From Pseudomonas sp. SG20056 (GTDB taxonomy: Bacteria > Pseudomonadota > Gammaproteobacteria > Pseudomonadales > Pseudomonadaceae): 64,000 bases of DNA. Every line of letters begins with the position of its first letter. Positions within the stretch are counted from its first letter, which is position 1. The notes beneath the pieces were generated by a model. It was not told where the DNA came from, searched no databases, and worked only from the letters and a program-made list of their open reading frames with translations. Position numbers and translations under genes: made by a program. Shown one piece after another: positions 1-11,981 of the stretch. The stretch covers positions 310,001-374,000 of the forward strand of contig NZ_CP134499.1 of NCBI RefSeq assembly GCF_031764535.1. Reading direction: 5' to 3'.

Positions 1-1
1 C

Positions 2-910
2 GCGCGCTTGAGTGCCGAGGAAGAAGGCGTGCCGGCGCTGGGGTACGTGGTGGAAAACGCCTGGCTCGGCGAATGCCTGTGGCAGGCGCTGGATCAACAG
101 GTGGTGAGCTGGCGCAGCCCGGCCCAGGTCACGCGGATGCAGGCCCTGGCCGATGGCTACCGGCTGACTTTGGATGACGGCGGCGAATTGGAATGCAGCC
201 TGGCGATTCTCGCTGAAGGTGGCCGCTCCGGGCTGCGTGAGCAACTGGGCATCGCCGTCAGCAACACGCCTTATGGCCAGAGCGCGCTGATCGCCAACGT
301 CAGCCCGCAAGAGGCGCATAACGGCCTGGCCTTCGAGCGCTTTACCGAAGAAGGGCCGATGGCCATGCTGCCGCTGGCGGATAACCGCTGTGCGCTGGTC
401 TGGACCCGCGCCAGCCTGGAGGCCGAACGCCTGTCGACACTCGACGATGCGGCGTTTCTCGCCGAGTTGCAGCAGGCTTTCGGTTACCGCCTGGGCAGTT
501 TGCGCCAGGTCGGCACGCGGCACCTTTATCCGCTGGCGCTGACCGCGGCCAAGGAGCAGGTGCGTCAGCATCTGGTGGTGCTCGGCAACGCCGCGCACAG
601 CCTGCATCCGATTGCCGGGCAGGGCTACAACCTGTCGCTGCGCGACACCCTGGTGCTGGCCGAAACCCTGCTGGCCAGCCACGCGCCCTTGGGTGATCTG
701 GCCACGTTGCAGCGCTACCTGAATAGCCAGCAGATGGACCAGCAGTTGACCGTCGGCTTCTCTGATCAGGTAACCCGTCTGTTCAGCACCGGCCAGCCGC
801 TGTTGGCCGCCGGGCGTAACCTCGGTTTGCTTGGTCTCGATCTTCTTCCTCCGGCGAAACGCTGGTTTGCCCGCCAGGCCATGGGCCTCGGCACCCGCTC
901 GGAGCATTGA
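2..910 (+). CDS. ubiH: 2-octaprenyl-6-methoxyphenyl hydroxylase UbiH (5' part outside the window)
   Basis: C-terminal ~300 residues of an FAD-dependent aromatic hydroxylase of ubiquinone biosynthesis. The reading frame is open to the left edge, so the real start and the N-terminal GxGxxG dinucleotide-binding motif lie upstream; the in-frame TTG at 8 is not a credible start. Visible are the second FAD motif, here AEGGRSGLR where an Asp is usual, and the third FAD motif GNAAHSLHPIAGQG. The GNAA form is, from memory, the one found in UbiH rather than the GDAA of most relatives. It lies 3 bp upstream of a DUF4442 gene and is followed by a second UbiH/UbiI-family hydroxylase, so the three form an operon for hydroxylations of the quinone ring. 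It acts at the cytoplasmic face of the inner membrane. UbiH rather than UbiI/UbiF is the best family assignment. Confidence 0.85.
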   Translation, partial: ARLSAEEEGVPALGYVVENAWLGECLWQALDQQVVSWRSPAQVTRMQALADGYRLTLDDGGELECSLAILAEGGRSGLREQLGIAVSNTPYGQSALIANVSPQEAHNGLAFERFTEEGPMAMLPLADNRCALVWTRASLEAERLSTLDDAAFLAELQQAFGYRLGSLRQVGTRHLYPLALTAAKEQVRQHLVVLGNAAHSLHPIAGQGYNLSLRDTLVLAETLLASHAPLGDLATLQRYLNSQQMDQQLTVGFSDQVTRLFSTGQPLLAAGRNLGLLGLDLLPPAKRWFARQAMGLGTRSEH

Positions 911-913
911 TTC

Positions 914-1396
914 ATGTCGGCAAACAAACTGGCGCGCAAGGCGCGGCTGCTGCGTTGGGTGATGAACTTGTATCCGCCCTACCTGGGGGCTGGCGTGCGG
1001 GTGCGACAGATCAGCGCGGACTTCCGTCAGGTGCAGGTCAAAATGGGCCTGGGTTGGTATAACCGTAACTATGTTGGCACCCAGTTCGGCGGCAGTCTGT
1101 ATTCGATGACCGATCCGTTCTTCATGCTGATGATCATGGAAAATCTCGGGCGCGATTTTATTGTCTGGGACAAGTCCGCGCGCATCGACTTTATCGCCCC
1201 CGGCAAAGGCCCGGTGTACGCCGACTTCAGCATCGACCAAGGACTGCTTGACGATATTCGCCAGCACACCGCAGACGGTGACAAGTACCACCCCGAGCTG
1301 CATGTAGAGGTGCGCGATGGCAGCGGTACCTTGGTGGCGCGGGTGCATAAAACTCTCTACGTGCGACTAAAACCGCGCGCTCGGCAGGCAGCCTGA
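914..1396 (+). CDS. DUF4442 hot-dog-fold thioesterase-like protein
   Basis: A 160-residue protein resembling the DUF4442 family (PaaI/YiiD-type hot-dog fold). The central part, with GWYNRNYVGTQFGGSLYSM followed by DPFFMLM, resembles the core helix and strand of hot-dog thioesterases; no signal peptide or membrane segment is seen. Members are annotated as putative acyl-CoA or aryl-CoA thioesterases, but no substrate is established. The gene sits 3 bp after ubiH and 14 bp before the next hydroxylase, so it is co-transcribed with ubiquinone genes. A role in quinone or acyl metabolism is inference from position only. The ATG at 914 fits the spacing after the ubiH stop. Confidence 0.7.
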   Translation: MSANKLARKARLLRWVMNLYPPYLGAGVRVRQISADFRQVQVKMGLGWYNRNYVGTQFGGSLYSMTDPFFMLMIMENLGRDFIVWDKSARIDFIAPGKGPVYADFSIDQGLLDDIRQHTADGDKYHPELHVEVRDGSGTLVARVHKTLYVRLKPRARQAA

Positions 1397-1410
1397 ACAA
1401 GGAATATGTG

Positions 1411-2628
1411 ATGCAAGCGGATCTGATCATCGTAGGCGCAGGCATGGTGGGCAGCGCCCTGGCGCTGGCTCTGCAGGATCAGGGCCTGGAAATTCTGCTG
1501 GTCGATGGCAGCCCGCTGAGCGTCAAACCCTTTGATCCGCAGGCTGCCTTCGAGCCCCGAGTTAGCGCGCTGTCGGTTGCCAGCCAACGCATTCTTGAAC
1601 GCCTGGGCGTGTGGGAAGGCATCGCCGCGCGGCGTGTCTGCCCCTATGGCGAGATGCAGGTGTGGGATGGTTCCGGTACCGGGCAGATTCACTTCAGCGC
1701 GGCCAGCGTGCATGCCGAATCCCTCGGCCATATTGTCGAGAACCGTGTGGTGCAAGACGCGCTGCTTGAGCGCCTGCATGACAGTTCGATTGGCTTGCTC
1801 CCCGGCGCGCGTCTGGAGCAGCTGCGTCGCTCGGGCGAGGGCTGGTTATTGAGCCTCAATGATGGGCGTGAGCTGCGTGCGCCATTGGTTATCGCTGCGG
1901 ATGGGGCCAACTCAGCGGTACGCCGCCTGGCAGGTTGCGCCACCCGTGAATGGGATTACTTGCACCACGCCATTGTCACCAGCGTGCGCTGCGCCAAACC
2001 GCACCAGGCCACTGCCTGGCAGCGCTTTACCGATGACGGCCCGTTGGCCTTTTTGCCGCTGGCGGGTCCTGAAGGTGAGCATTGGTGCTCGATTGTCTGG
2101 TCGGTGACCCCAACTGAAGCCGAACGACTGATGGCGCTGGATGATGCAGGCTTTCGCCGCGCTCTGGGCTTTGCCTTCGAGCATCGTCTGGGAGAGGTGC
2201 TGCAAGCTGACCCGCGCCTGTGTATTCCGTTGCGTCAGCGGCACGCCAAGCGTTATGTCGAGGATGGCCTGGCACTGATTGGCGATGCCGCGCACAGCAT
2301 CCACCCGTTGGCCGGGCAGGGCGTCAACCTGGGCTTTCTTGATGTCGCGGTATTGGCTGAGGTGTTGCTGCACGCCATGCAACGTGGCGAGCGTCTGAGT
2401 GATGTAAAGGTGCTGAGCCGCTACGAGCGTCGACGCATGCCGCACAACTTGGCGATGATGGCGGCGATGGAAGGCTTCGAACGGCTGTTCCAGGCTGATC
2501 CGCTGCCTGTGCGCTGGCTGCGCAACAGCGGCCTCAACTGGGTCGACGACCTGCCCGAAGCCAAGGCGCTGTTCGTGCGCCAGGCCCTGGGTTTGTCTGG
2601 CGATCTGCCAGAGTTGGCGCGGGTTTAA
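1411..2628 (+). CDS. UbiI/VisC-family FAD-dependent ubiquinone hydroxylase
   Basis: A 405-residue flavoprotein monooxygenase of the UbiH/UbiF/VisC family. It has the N-terminal motif GAGMVGSALALAL near residue 10, the middle motif ADGANSAVRRLAG near residue 165, and the C-terminal GDAAHSIHPLAGQGVNLGF near residue 290. The family hydroxylates the aromatic ring of ubiquinone precursors using NAD(P)H and O2 at the inner membrane. VisC/UbiI (C5 hydroxylation) is the likeliest member, but UbiF (C6) cannot be excluded because the paralogs are hard to tell apart by eye. AAGGAA at 1399-1404 serves either the GTG at 1408 or the ATG at 1411, which are adjacent and in frame; I take the ATG. Last gene of the ubi operon; a strong hairpin follows. 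Confidence 0.85.
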   Translation: MQADLIIVGAGMVGSALALALQDQGLEILLVDGSPLSVKPFDPQAAFEPRVSALSVASQRILERLGVWEGIAARRVCPYGEMQVWDGSGTGQIHFSAASVHAESLGHIVENRVVQDALLERLHDSSIGLLPGARLEQLRRSGEGWLLSLNDGRELRAPLVIAADGANSAVRRLAGCATREWDYLHHAIVTSVRCAKPHQATAWQRFTDDGPLAFLPLAGPEGEHWCSIVWSVTPTEAERLMALDDAGFRRALGFAFEHRLGEVLQADPRLCIPLRQRHAKRYVEDGLALIGDAAHSIHPLAGQGVNLGFLDVAVLAEVLLHAMQRGERLSDVKVLSRYERRRMPHNLAMMAAMEGFERLFQADPLPVRWLRNSGLNWVDDLPEAKALFVRQALGLSGDLPELARV

Positions 2629-2663
2629 CTCTCTAGCCCAGTGATGTGTGTTCCGCCGAGGGT

Positions 2664-2687
2664 GGTTTACGCCGCACGGCGTAAACC
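2664..2687. repeat. Perfect 10-bp palindromic hairpin after the ubi operon
   Basis: GGTTTACGCC, four-base loop GCAC, then GGCGTAAACC: a perfect 10-bp stem in the space between two convergent operons. No T-run follows on either side, so it is more likely a REP-type palindromic unit or an RNA-stabilising hairpin than a classical terminator. The sequence resembles short dispersed pseudomonad palindromes; copy number in the genome is unknown. Confidence 0.6.
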
Positions 2688-2739
2688 TGGCCATGGCGCA
2701 TGGCGCCAATCCGCCTGACAAAAAACTGCAAGCAAAAAA

Positions 2740-2761
2740 AGCCCGGCACTGAGGCCGGGCT
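2740..2761 (-). terminator. Rho-independent terminator of dctPQM
   Basis: AGCCCGGC and GCCGGGCT form an 8-bp GC-rich stem with a 6-base loop. Read on the minus strand it is followed by a run of T. It lies 35 bp past the dctM stop and ends the dctPQM transcript. Confidence 0.85.
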
Positions 2762-2795
2762 GAAAGTGTGTAGGGAAGTACACACGGAGTTGCTG

Positions 2796-4079
2796 TCAGG
2801 TCATGCCCAGCCAGTTCGGCAATGCCATAGAGACAGCCGGCACGTACGTGATGATCATCAGGAAGCTCAATAGCAGCATCAGCCATGGCCAGGCGGCTTT
2901 GACCACGGCGGTCAGCGGCATGCCGGTCACCGCCGAGGTGACGAACAGGTTCAGCCCCACCGGTGGTGTGATCAGTCCGATTTCCATGTTCACCACCATG
3001 ATGATGCCCAGGTGGATCGGGTCGATGCCCAGCTGCACGGCAATCGGGAAGAGGATCGGTGCGAGGATCAGGATGATCGCCGACGGCTCCATAAAGGCGC
3101 CCGCTACCAGCAGCACGATGTTCACTACCAGCAGGAACTGCCACGGCTGCAGGCCCATCTCCACCACCCAGGCGGTGATGGTCTGTGGGATCTGCTCGGT
3201 GGTCAGCACGTGGGCGAAGAGCATGGCGTTGGCGATGATGAACATCAGCATGATGGTCAGCTTGCCGGATTCCAGCAGCACCCGTGGGCACTCGCGGATG
3301 GTCATGTCCTTGTACACGAACAGCGCCACGAAGCCGGCGTAGACTGCTGCCACAGCAGCTGCCTCGGTCGGGGTGAACATGCCGGTGTAGATGCCGCCGA
3401 GGATGATCACCATCAGCAGCAGACCCCAGATGGCCTTGCGTGCCGCCGTGATGAACTCACGGAAGCTGGCGCGCGGCATGGCCGGCAGGTTCATCTTCCG
3501 CGCAACGATATAGATCGCCACCATCAGCGCCACGCCCAGCAGCAAGCCAGGTACGACACCGGCCATAAACAGCTTGCCTACCGACTGTTCGGTCGCGGCG
3601 GCGTACACCACCATGACGATCGACGGCGGAATCAGGATGCCCAGGGTGCCGGCGTTACACACGATACCTGCGCCGAACGCCTGTGGGTAACCCGAGCGCA
3701 CCATGCCGGCGATGGCAATCGAGCCCACTGCAGCCACGGTGGCTGGCGAGGAGCCGGACAGCGCGGCAAACAGCATGCATGCCAATACCGCCGAGATAGC
3801 CAGGCCACCACGGATATGGCCGACGCAGGCGTTGGCGAAGTCGATTAGGCGCTTGGCCACGCCGCCAGTGGTCATAAACGCACCGGACAGCAGGAAGAAC
3901 GGGATCGCCAGCAGGGTGTAGTGTTCGCTGGTTTCGAACAGTTTGATCGCCAGCGAACGCACCGAGTCTGGGCTGAACAGCATGATCGTCACCGAGCCGG
4001 CCAGACCCAGCGAGGCGGCAATTGGCACGCCGATAAACATCAGCAGGAACAGCAGAATGAAGAGGAACAGGATGGTCAT
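2796..4079 (-). CDS. dctM: TRAP transporter large permease DctM
   Basis: A 427-residue protein almost entirely made of hydrophobic segments, about a dozen helices, as expected of the DctM subunit of a tripartite ATP-independent periplasmic (TRAP) transporter. It is the Na+- or H+-driven channel for C4-dicarboxylates (succinate, fumarate, malate) taken from DctP. The N-terminus opens directly with a membrane helix, and the GSSPATVAAVGSIAI and NAGTLGILIPPS stretches are typical of the family. The start overlaps the dctQ stop by the ATGA arrangement, implying translational coupling. It is the last gene of dctPQM, followed by a terminator. Neighbouring dctBD supports the C4-dicarboxylate specificity. 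Confidence 0.93.
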   Translation of the reverse strand: MTILFLFILLFLLMFIGVPIAASLGLAGSVTIMLFSPDSVRSLAIKLFETSEHYTLLAIPFFLLSGAFMTTGGVAKRLIDFANACVGHIRGGLAISAVLACMLFAALSGSSPATVAAVGSIAIAGMVRSGYPQAFGAGIVCNAGTLGILIPPSIVMVVYAAATEQSVGKLFMAGVVPGLLLGVALMVAIYIVARKMNLPAMPRASFREFITAARKAIWGLLLMVIILGGIYTGMFTPTEAAAVAAVYAGFVALFVYKDMTIRECPRVLLESGKLTIMLMFIIANAMLFAHVLTTEQIPQTITAWVVEMGLQPWQFLLVVNIVLLVAGAFMEPSAIILILAPILFPIAVQLGIDPIHLGIIMVVNMEIGLITPPVGLNLFVTSAVTGMPLTAVVKAAWPWLMLLLSFLMIITYVPAVSMALPNWLGMT

Positions 4080-4711
4080 TGTTTGTGCTCCCCGTGCTCA
4101 TTGATCTTCAGCGCGTCGGCGGCTTCATCAGCCAGGCCCAGGCCGGTCTGCTGGTTGCGCAGAATGCGTACGAAGATTTCAAAGAAGCGGATAAAAACCA
4201 TGGCGTAGCCGAACGGTACGATCAGGGTGATATGCCATTGCATGATGCCGTAGTGACCGAGGTCTTCCGCACCGATGCCGGCGGTGAACAGGGTTTTCAC
4301 CCAGTCGAAGCTGGCGACGGTGATCAGCCCGGCATAGCCCAGGCAGGCCAGGCAGGCGATCAGACCGATAACCCGTTGCACCGGTTTGCTGGCCAGCTTG
4401 ACCAGCGCGTCGACGCCGATATGCCCGGCGGTGCGCACACCGTAGGCCAGGCCGAAGAAAATCAACCAGGCGAATAACGCCTTGGTCAGGGCAATGCTCC
4501 AGGTCATCGACTGGGCCATGCCGAGAATGCTGTCGCCAATGGCGAAGAAAAACTCACTGCTGCCTTCCCAGCGATCCGCCAGGTTGTAGAACAGTGTGTA
4601 GAGGTTGTTGAGGATCACGTAGACGAAGGTCACCAGCGTCATGGCGGCCAGCAGGAACGCGATAAAGCCTTCCTCGAAGTGGTCCCAGACGCGCCGCAAG
4701 GCGTTCATCAA
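4076..4711 (-). CDS. dctQ: TRAP transporter small permease DctQ
   Basis: A 211-residue membrane protein with four predicted helices, the usual size class of the DctQ small subunit of TRAP transporters. It couples DctM to the periplasmic binding protein DctP in the inner membrane. The first helix starts around residue 15 after the charged stretch RRVWDHFEEG, and the C-terminal tail is hydrophilic and rich in charged residues. It lies between dctP (124-bp gap with a hairpin) and dctM (4-bp overlap). The ATG at 4711 is the first in the frame that keeps helix 1 intact. Confidence 0.92.
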   Translation of the reverse strand: MMNALRRVWDHFEEGFIAFLLAAMTLVTFVYVILNNLYTLFYNLADRWEGSSEFFFAIGDSILGMAQSMTWSIALTKALFAWLIFFGLAYGVRTAGHIGVDALVKLASKPVQRVIGLIACLACLGYAGLITVASFDWVKTLFTAGIGAEDLGHYGIMQWHITLIVPFGYAMVFIRFFEIFVRILRNQQTGLGLADEAADALKINEHGEHKQ

Positions 4712-4739
4712 TAGAGTCTCCAGTGGTTAGGGGCGGCGT

Positions 4740-4770
4740 ACCCAAGCAACCCGTGAAGGGGTGCCTGGGT
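4740..4770 (-). repeat. Intercistronic hairpin between dctP and dctQ
   Basis: ACCCAAGCAACCC and GGGGTGCCTGGGT pair with two mismatches around a 5-base loop in the 124-bp space between dctP and dctQ. No T-run follows. Such hairpins often protect the upstream message and let the periplasmic protein be made in excess over the membrane subunits; that role is inferred here. Confidence 0.5.
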
Positions 4771-4835
4771 ATTCGGCCAATCGCGCAGCAGCATGGCTGC
4801 GCTGTGGTTGGGTGCAGGCCGCAGCCTGCTCCGCC

Positions 4836-7509
<2,674 letters not shown>

Positions 7510-7513
<4 letters not shown>

Positions 7514-9324
7514 ACAACAAAGTCCTCTGGCGACTGGGTTTTGATGCCCTGATCCGCGGCGCGCAGGCGCAGGGTCAGCAGGGCGCCGCCGTCAGGGTGG
7601 TTGGCGAACAGCAGTTCGCCGCCCAGGGCGCGCATCAGGGTATCGCAAATGGCCAGGCCGAGGCCTAGGCCCTGGGCGCTGGTCTTGGTGGTGAAAAATG
7701 GCTCGCGGGCGCGTTGCAGCGCCTCCTGGCTAAAGCCGGGGCCATTGTCCCGCAGGTGTAGATCGACGCCCTCGGCGGCAAGTTCGGCACTTAACCACAG
7801 GCGGCGTGGCTGCGGCACTTCGCTCAAGGCATCGAGGGCGTTGGCCAGCAGGTTGCCGAGCACCTGGCGCAGGCGGGTTTCCCCGGCCTGCACCCACAGA
7901 GTGGCGTTGGGCAGGTCGCGGATCAGCTCGACCTGCATGGCCTGGCGGCGCTTGGCCAGCAGTGCCAGGGCGTCATCGATGGCCGGTTGCAGGGCCACGC
8001 TTTCCGGTGCGTGACGGTCGCGGCGGGCGAAGGCGCGCAGGTGCGCGATGATCGAGGCCATGCGCTCGGTCAGTTGGCTGATCAGCTTGAGGTTGGCGCG
8101 GGCGTCGTCGCCGCGCTGGTGGTCGAGCAGCACGCAGGCGTTATCGGCATAGCTACGGATGGCTGCCAGCGGTTGATTGAGCTCATGGCTGATGCTCGCA
8201 CTCATGGTGCCCAAGGCCGAGAGTTTGCTGGCCTGTACCAGTTCATCCTGCGCCTGTACCAGCTCCTGCTGGGCCTGTTCGCGCTCCAGCACTTCCTGCT
8301 TCAGCCGGCTATTCAGCCGTTCCAGATCGAGGGTGCGCTCCAGCACGCGCTGCTCCAGCTGCTGACGGGCCTGGCTGTCGAGGGCGATGCGTTCCAGGTA
8401 GTGACGGCGGCGCTGCATGAGCAGGCCGAGCAGCAGCATCAACAACAGCAGCATGCCGCCGCCGGCTACCAGGGCGGTACGTACGGGGCGGTCGAGCAGG
8501 CTGCGCGGGGCGAGAATGCTGACAGTCCAGCCGGTTTCCTTGAGTTCACGATCCTGGCGAATCCAGTTCTGTGCATCCAGCTTGATCGGCGGCGGCGCCT
8601 GGGTCGGGTAAGGCAGGTTGGCGGCGATTGCCGCGCGTTCGGCGGCGTCCAGCGGGCGGCTGGCGGTAAAGCGCCACTGGCTGTTGGACGTGAGGATCAC
8701 CACGCCGTTGGCATCGGTTACCAGCAGTTGTTCCGGGGTGTTGCCCCAGAGGGTTTCGGTGTGGTCGAGGTCAACCTTGACCACCAGCGCACCGAGGTTG
8801 CGCTCACCGTCGCGCACGGCGGCGGCGAAGTAGTAGCCGCGTTTGCCCGAGGTAGTGCCGAGGCCGAAGAAGCGCCCTGGGCGGCCGGCGATGGCTTCGC
8901 GGAAGTACGGGCGGAAGGCGAAGTTGCGGTCGACGAAGGAGTCGGCCTGCTCCCAGTTGGAGGCCGCCAGGGTGTTGCCGTTGGGGTCCATCAGGTAGAT
9001 CACGTCGGCGCCAGTCTGCGCGCTGACTTGATCCAGCAGGCGGTTGGCGCTGTCGCGGGCGCTCTGCTGGTCGGGCTGTTGCAGGGCCAAACGCAGTGCG
9101 GGTAAGTCGCCGAGAATCGGCGGTAGCACCTCGTAGCGGCGCAGCGTACCGAGCAGGTTGGCGACGTAGAGGTCGAGGGTCTGACGGTTCTGTTCGACCA
9201 GTACGCCGCTGTAGTAGCGCTCGGCCAGTTGCTGCAGCGGCCACAGCAGGGGCGTCAGCAGCAGGGCGAGAACGGCCAGGCTGCGCCAACGCGGACGACG
9301 GGGGTGAGGATGAGCGGTGGACAT
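7510..9324 (-). CDS. dctB: C4-dicarboxylate sensor histidine kinase DctB
   Basis: A 604-residue membrane kinase. A short cytoplasmic N-terminus is followed by a first membrane helix (~15-30), a large periplasmic sensing region (~35-285, dCache/PAS-like as in DctB), and a second helix around 285-310 (VAGGGMLLLLMLLLGLLM). A coiled-coil linker rich in Q and E leads to the HisKA domain with H-box SISHELNQPLAAIRSYADN and the ATPase domain with GNLLANALDAL, DNGPGFSQEAL and GLGLGLAI. It senses C4-dicarboxylates and phosphorylates DctD. First gene of dctBD; the 168-bp region to the divergent chemoreceptor gene must contain its promoter, which I cannot define. Confidence 0.93.
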
Positions 9325-9385
9325 GCGCTTACTCGGGCAGGGTGATCAGTTCAGAGTGGCGGTTATGCAATAAGTGGGCAAGCTC

Positions 9386-9393
9386 GCCGATAT
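9386..9393 (+). promoter_or_regulatory. Possible FliA (sigma-28) -10 element for the chemoreceptor gene
   Basis: GCCGATAT matches the flagellar sigma-28 -10 box at 7 of 8 positions and lies 100 bp upstream of the chemoreceptor ATG. The expected -35 position does not match TAAA well, so this is only a candidate. Chemoreceptor genes are commonly under FliA control. Confidence 0.3.
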
Positions 9394-9492
9394 GGGTCAA
9401 TACTCAAATCGTTCGGCATCGCCCTGGAGTAATGGTGTCGCCCGCTTGCGCCCTGCATGGACGGCCGCGCTTTAGTCCCTGGAGATATCCTG

Positions 9493-11118
9493 ATGCTGGC
9501 TCAATTGACGGTAAGGGCGAGGTTGTTGCTATTGGCGGTGGTGCCGCTGCTGGTGCTGATTGTGGTCATCAGCATGGCGCTGTCCAATGCCAGCAAACTG
9601 AATGACAGTTTTGATGAATTGTTTACCGATCGTATGCGGCCGATCAGCCAGCTCAAGGTGGTGTCCGATGCCTATGCGGTGGCGATGGTCGATGCGCTGC
9701 ATAAGTACCGTGCCGGGGTGTTCGATGAGTCCGCGTTGCGTAAGGCATTCAGCGATGCCCGCAGCCGCGGTGACAAAGCCTGGGCCGAGTACATCGCCAC
9801 GCGCCTGACCAGCGATGAAAGTAGCCGGGTCGAGCGCACCAAGCCGCACCTGCTGCGGGTGCAGCAATTGGCCGATCAGTATCTCGGGCAGCTCGGCGGC
9901 GGCCAGTTGCTGGCCGCCGAGGCCGGCCCGTTCAACCGCACCCTGTATGACACCTTTGATCCGCTGGGTGGCGAGTTGGAAGGTTTGATCAGTCTGCAGC
10001 TGAGCGAAGGCGAGCGGCTTAACGTTGAGACTACGGCGCAGTACCAGATGATCCGCAACACCTTTGTGCTGATCGGTGCTGTGGCGCTAGTGCTGGTGCT
10101 GGTGGCCGCGTTGTTGATCAGTCTGTCGATCATTCGTCCGCTGGCGGGGCTGCGCAGCCTGATCAGTGAAGTGCAGGAATCTTCCAATCTGACCCTGCGT
10201 GCCGACGCCCGTGGTCGCGATGAGGTGTCCGATACCGCGCGCGCCTTCAATACCATGCTTGAGCACCAGCAGGCGCTGATTCGTCATTTGACCGATACCT
10301 CCACCCAGCTGGCCGCCGCGTCCGAGGAGATGAGCGCGATCAGCGCCCAGGTCAGCCAGGCTGCCACGGCCCAGGGCGACCAGACCAATATGGTTGCCAC
10401 CGCCGTACATCAGATGAGCGTGGCCGTGCAGGAGGTGGCGCGCAATGCGCAGTCCACCGCCACGAATGCGGCGGACGCAAACAAGGAGGCGCGTCAGGGC
10501 AGCGAGTTGGTGCAGTCCAACCTCAAGTCGATTCAGGGATTGTCGGTGTCGGTGGAAAAAGCCGGCGAGGTGATCGACACCCTGCACAGCCAAAGCGATG
10601 AAATCAGCAAGGTGCTAGGGGTGATCCAGAGCATTGCTGAGCAGACCAACCTGCTCGCGCTCAACGCGGCGATCGAAGCTGCGCGCGCCGGTGAGGCGGG
10701 GCGCGGCTTTGCCGTGGTGGCTGATGAGGTGCGCAGTCTGGCGAGTAATACGCAGAAGGCCACCGAGTCGATCCGCAGCATGATCGATGCCCTGCAGGGC
10801 GGTGCGCGCAGTGCGGTCAGCGCCATGCAGCTCTCGCGCGAGCAGGCGCAAAACAGCGTCAGCCATGCCCGTGAAGCGGGTGAGGTGCTCAATCATATTG
10901 CCCATGCCATTGAGGGTATTGCCGACGGCAACGTACAGATTTCCGCTGCCACCGAGCAGCAGACGGCAGTAGCCAATGAGATCAGCCAGAACATCAGCAG
11001 CCTCAACGACAGTATTGGCGAAGTGGTTAATGGCGCTGAACAGAGCTCGATTGCCAGTCGCGATCTGGCGCAACTGGCCACAGGTTTGCAGCAACAGATT
11101 CAGCGCTTCAGGGCTTAG
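9493..11118 (+). CDS. Methyl-accepting chemotaxis protein
   Basis: A 541-residue chemoreceptor. The ATG at 9493 follows GGAG at 9481-9484 and gives an N-terminus [17 protein letters not shown] that enters the first membrane helix directly; an upstream ATG at 9457 is less likely. Layout: TM1 (~9-30), a ~150-residue periplasmic four-helix-bundle-type sensor (30-185), TM2 (~185-210, [19 protein letters not shown]), HAMP (~210-265), and the signalling domain with hairpin tip [20 protein letters not shown]. It ends in QQQIQRFRA, without the CheR/CheB-tethering pentapeptide. The ligand is unknown; adjacency to the dicarboxylate system is suggestive only. It ends convergently with rmlD, their stop codons overlapping. 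Confidence 0.92.
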   Translation: MLAQLTVRARLLLLAVVPLLVLIVVISMALSNASKLNDSFDELFTDRMRPISQLKVVSDAYAVAMVDALHKYRAGVFDESALRKAFSDARSRGDKAWAEYIATRLTSDESSRVERTKPHLLRVQQLADQYLGQLGGGQLLAAEAGPFNRTLYDTFDPLGGELEGLISLQLSEGERLNVETTAQYQMIRNTFVLIGAVALVLVLVAALLISLSIIRPLAGLRSLISEVQESSNLTLRADARGRDEVSDTARAFNTMLEHQQALIRHLTDTSTQLAAASEEMSAISAQVSQAATAQGDQTNMVATAVHQMSVAVQEVARNAQSTATNAADANKEARQGSELVQSNLKSIQGLSVSVEKAGEVIDTLHSQSDEISKVLGVIQSIAEQTNLLALNAAIEAARAGEAGRGFAVVADEVRSLASNTQKATESIRSMIDALQGGARSAVSAMQLSREQAQNSVSHAREAGEVLNHIAHAIEGIADGNVQISAATEQQTAVANEISQNISSLNDSIGEVVNGAEQSSIASRDLAQLATGLQQQIQRFRA

Positions 11119-11981
11119 CGATGAGCTAGGCACTGCTCCAGCGCGGCTTGCCAGGTCGGCAGTTGAACCTGCCAATCCTGCTGCAAACGGTTGCAGTCCA
11201 GGCGCGAATTAAGTGGGCGCTGTGCGGGGGTTGGATAGGCGCTGCTGGGTATGGGGTGCAGCGCCGCCACGGTTTTGCCTTGGCTGTGCAGGTGCGTAGC
11301 AATCGCGCGGGCAAAACCGAACCAGCTGGTTTCGCCCTGTGCGGTCAGGTGATACACGCCCCACGGGCCGGCATGTCTGCTGCGCCACTGCTCGATCAGC
11401 TGTGCTGTGGTCTGGGCAATAGTGCCGGCCCAGGTTGGTGCGCCGATCTGGTCGTCCACCACGGACAGGCTTTCGCGCTCCTGCAGCAGGCGTTGCATGG
11501 TCAGCAGAAAGTTTTTGCCGTACTGCGAGTAGACCCAGCTGGTGCGCAGAATCAGATGCATGCCGCCCACGGCCTGAATCGCCTGCTCCCCGGCCAGCTT
11601 GCTACGCCCGTATACGCTCAGCGGGTTGGTGGCGTCGTTCTCGCAGTAAGGCACAGCATGGTTGCCATCGAATACGTAATCGGTGGAGTAATGGATCAGC
11701 AGAGCGCCTAGCTCGGTAGCGGCCTCGGCGAGGATGCCCGGGGCCGTGGCATTGATCGCGAAGGCCAGCTCCGGCTCGCTCTCGGCCTGATCCACCGCGG
11801 TGTGCGCGGCGGCATTGATGATCAACTCGGGGTGCAAGCGTTGAACCTGCTGGCGAATCAGTTCGGGCTTAGCCAGATCCAGCTGCTCACGCCCCAGTAC
11901 TGTCAGCTCGCCTGCGCCTTGCAGGGTACGCTGTAGTTCCTGGCTGACTTGGCCATGCTGGCCGAGCAAGAGAATCTTCAC
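11115..11981 (-). CDS. rmlD: dTDP-4-dehydrorhamnose reductase RmlD
   Basis: A 288-residue short-chain dehydrogenase/reductase that reduces dTDP-4-keto-L-rhamnose to dTDP-L-rhamnose with NAD(P)H. The N-terminal nucleotide motif is [10 protein letters not shown]; the sequence [12 protein letters not shown] and the catalytic [10 protein letters not shown] (YxxxK) near residue 130 are diagnostic of RmlD. Fourth and last gene of rmlBACD, overlapping the rmlC stop by 4 bp. The product feeds LPS core/O-antigen and rhamnolipid synthesis. Its stop overlaps the stop of the convergent chemoreceptor gene, leaving no room for a terminator between them. Confidence 0.95.
   Translation of the reverse strand: MKILLLGQHGQVSQELQRTLQGAGELTVLGREQLDLAKPELIRQQVQRLHPELIINAAAHTAVDQAESEPELAFAINATAPGILAEAATELGALLIHYSTDYVFDGNHAVPYCENDATNPLSVYGRSKLAGEQAIQAVGGMHLILRTSWVYSQYGKNFLLTMQRLLQERESLSVVDDQIGAPTWAGTIAQTTAQLIEQWRSRHAGPWGVYHLTAQGETSWFGFARAIATHLHSQGKTVAALHPIPSSAYPTPAQRPLNSRLDCNRLQQDWQVQLPTWQAALEQCLAHR

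Noticed and set aside
8..16. TTG at 8 as a start codon for UbiH
   Set aside because: The frame stays open to the window edge and the FAD-binding N-terminus is missing, so the gene begins upstream of the window.
1912..3291. A 459-codon open frame on the minus strand
   Set aside because: It lies antisense to the UbiI-like gene and runs in another frame through dctM; its protein is Arg/His/Ala-rich with no family resemblance, as expected of a GC-rich shadow frame.
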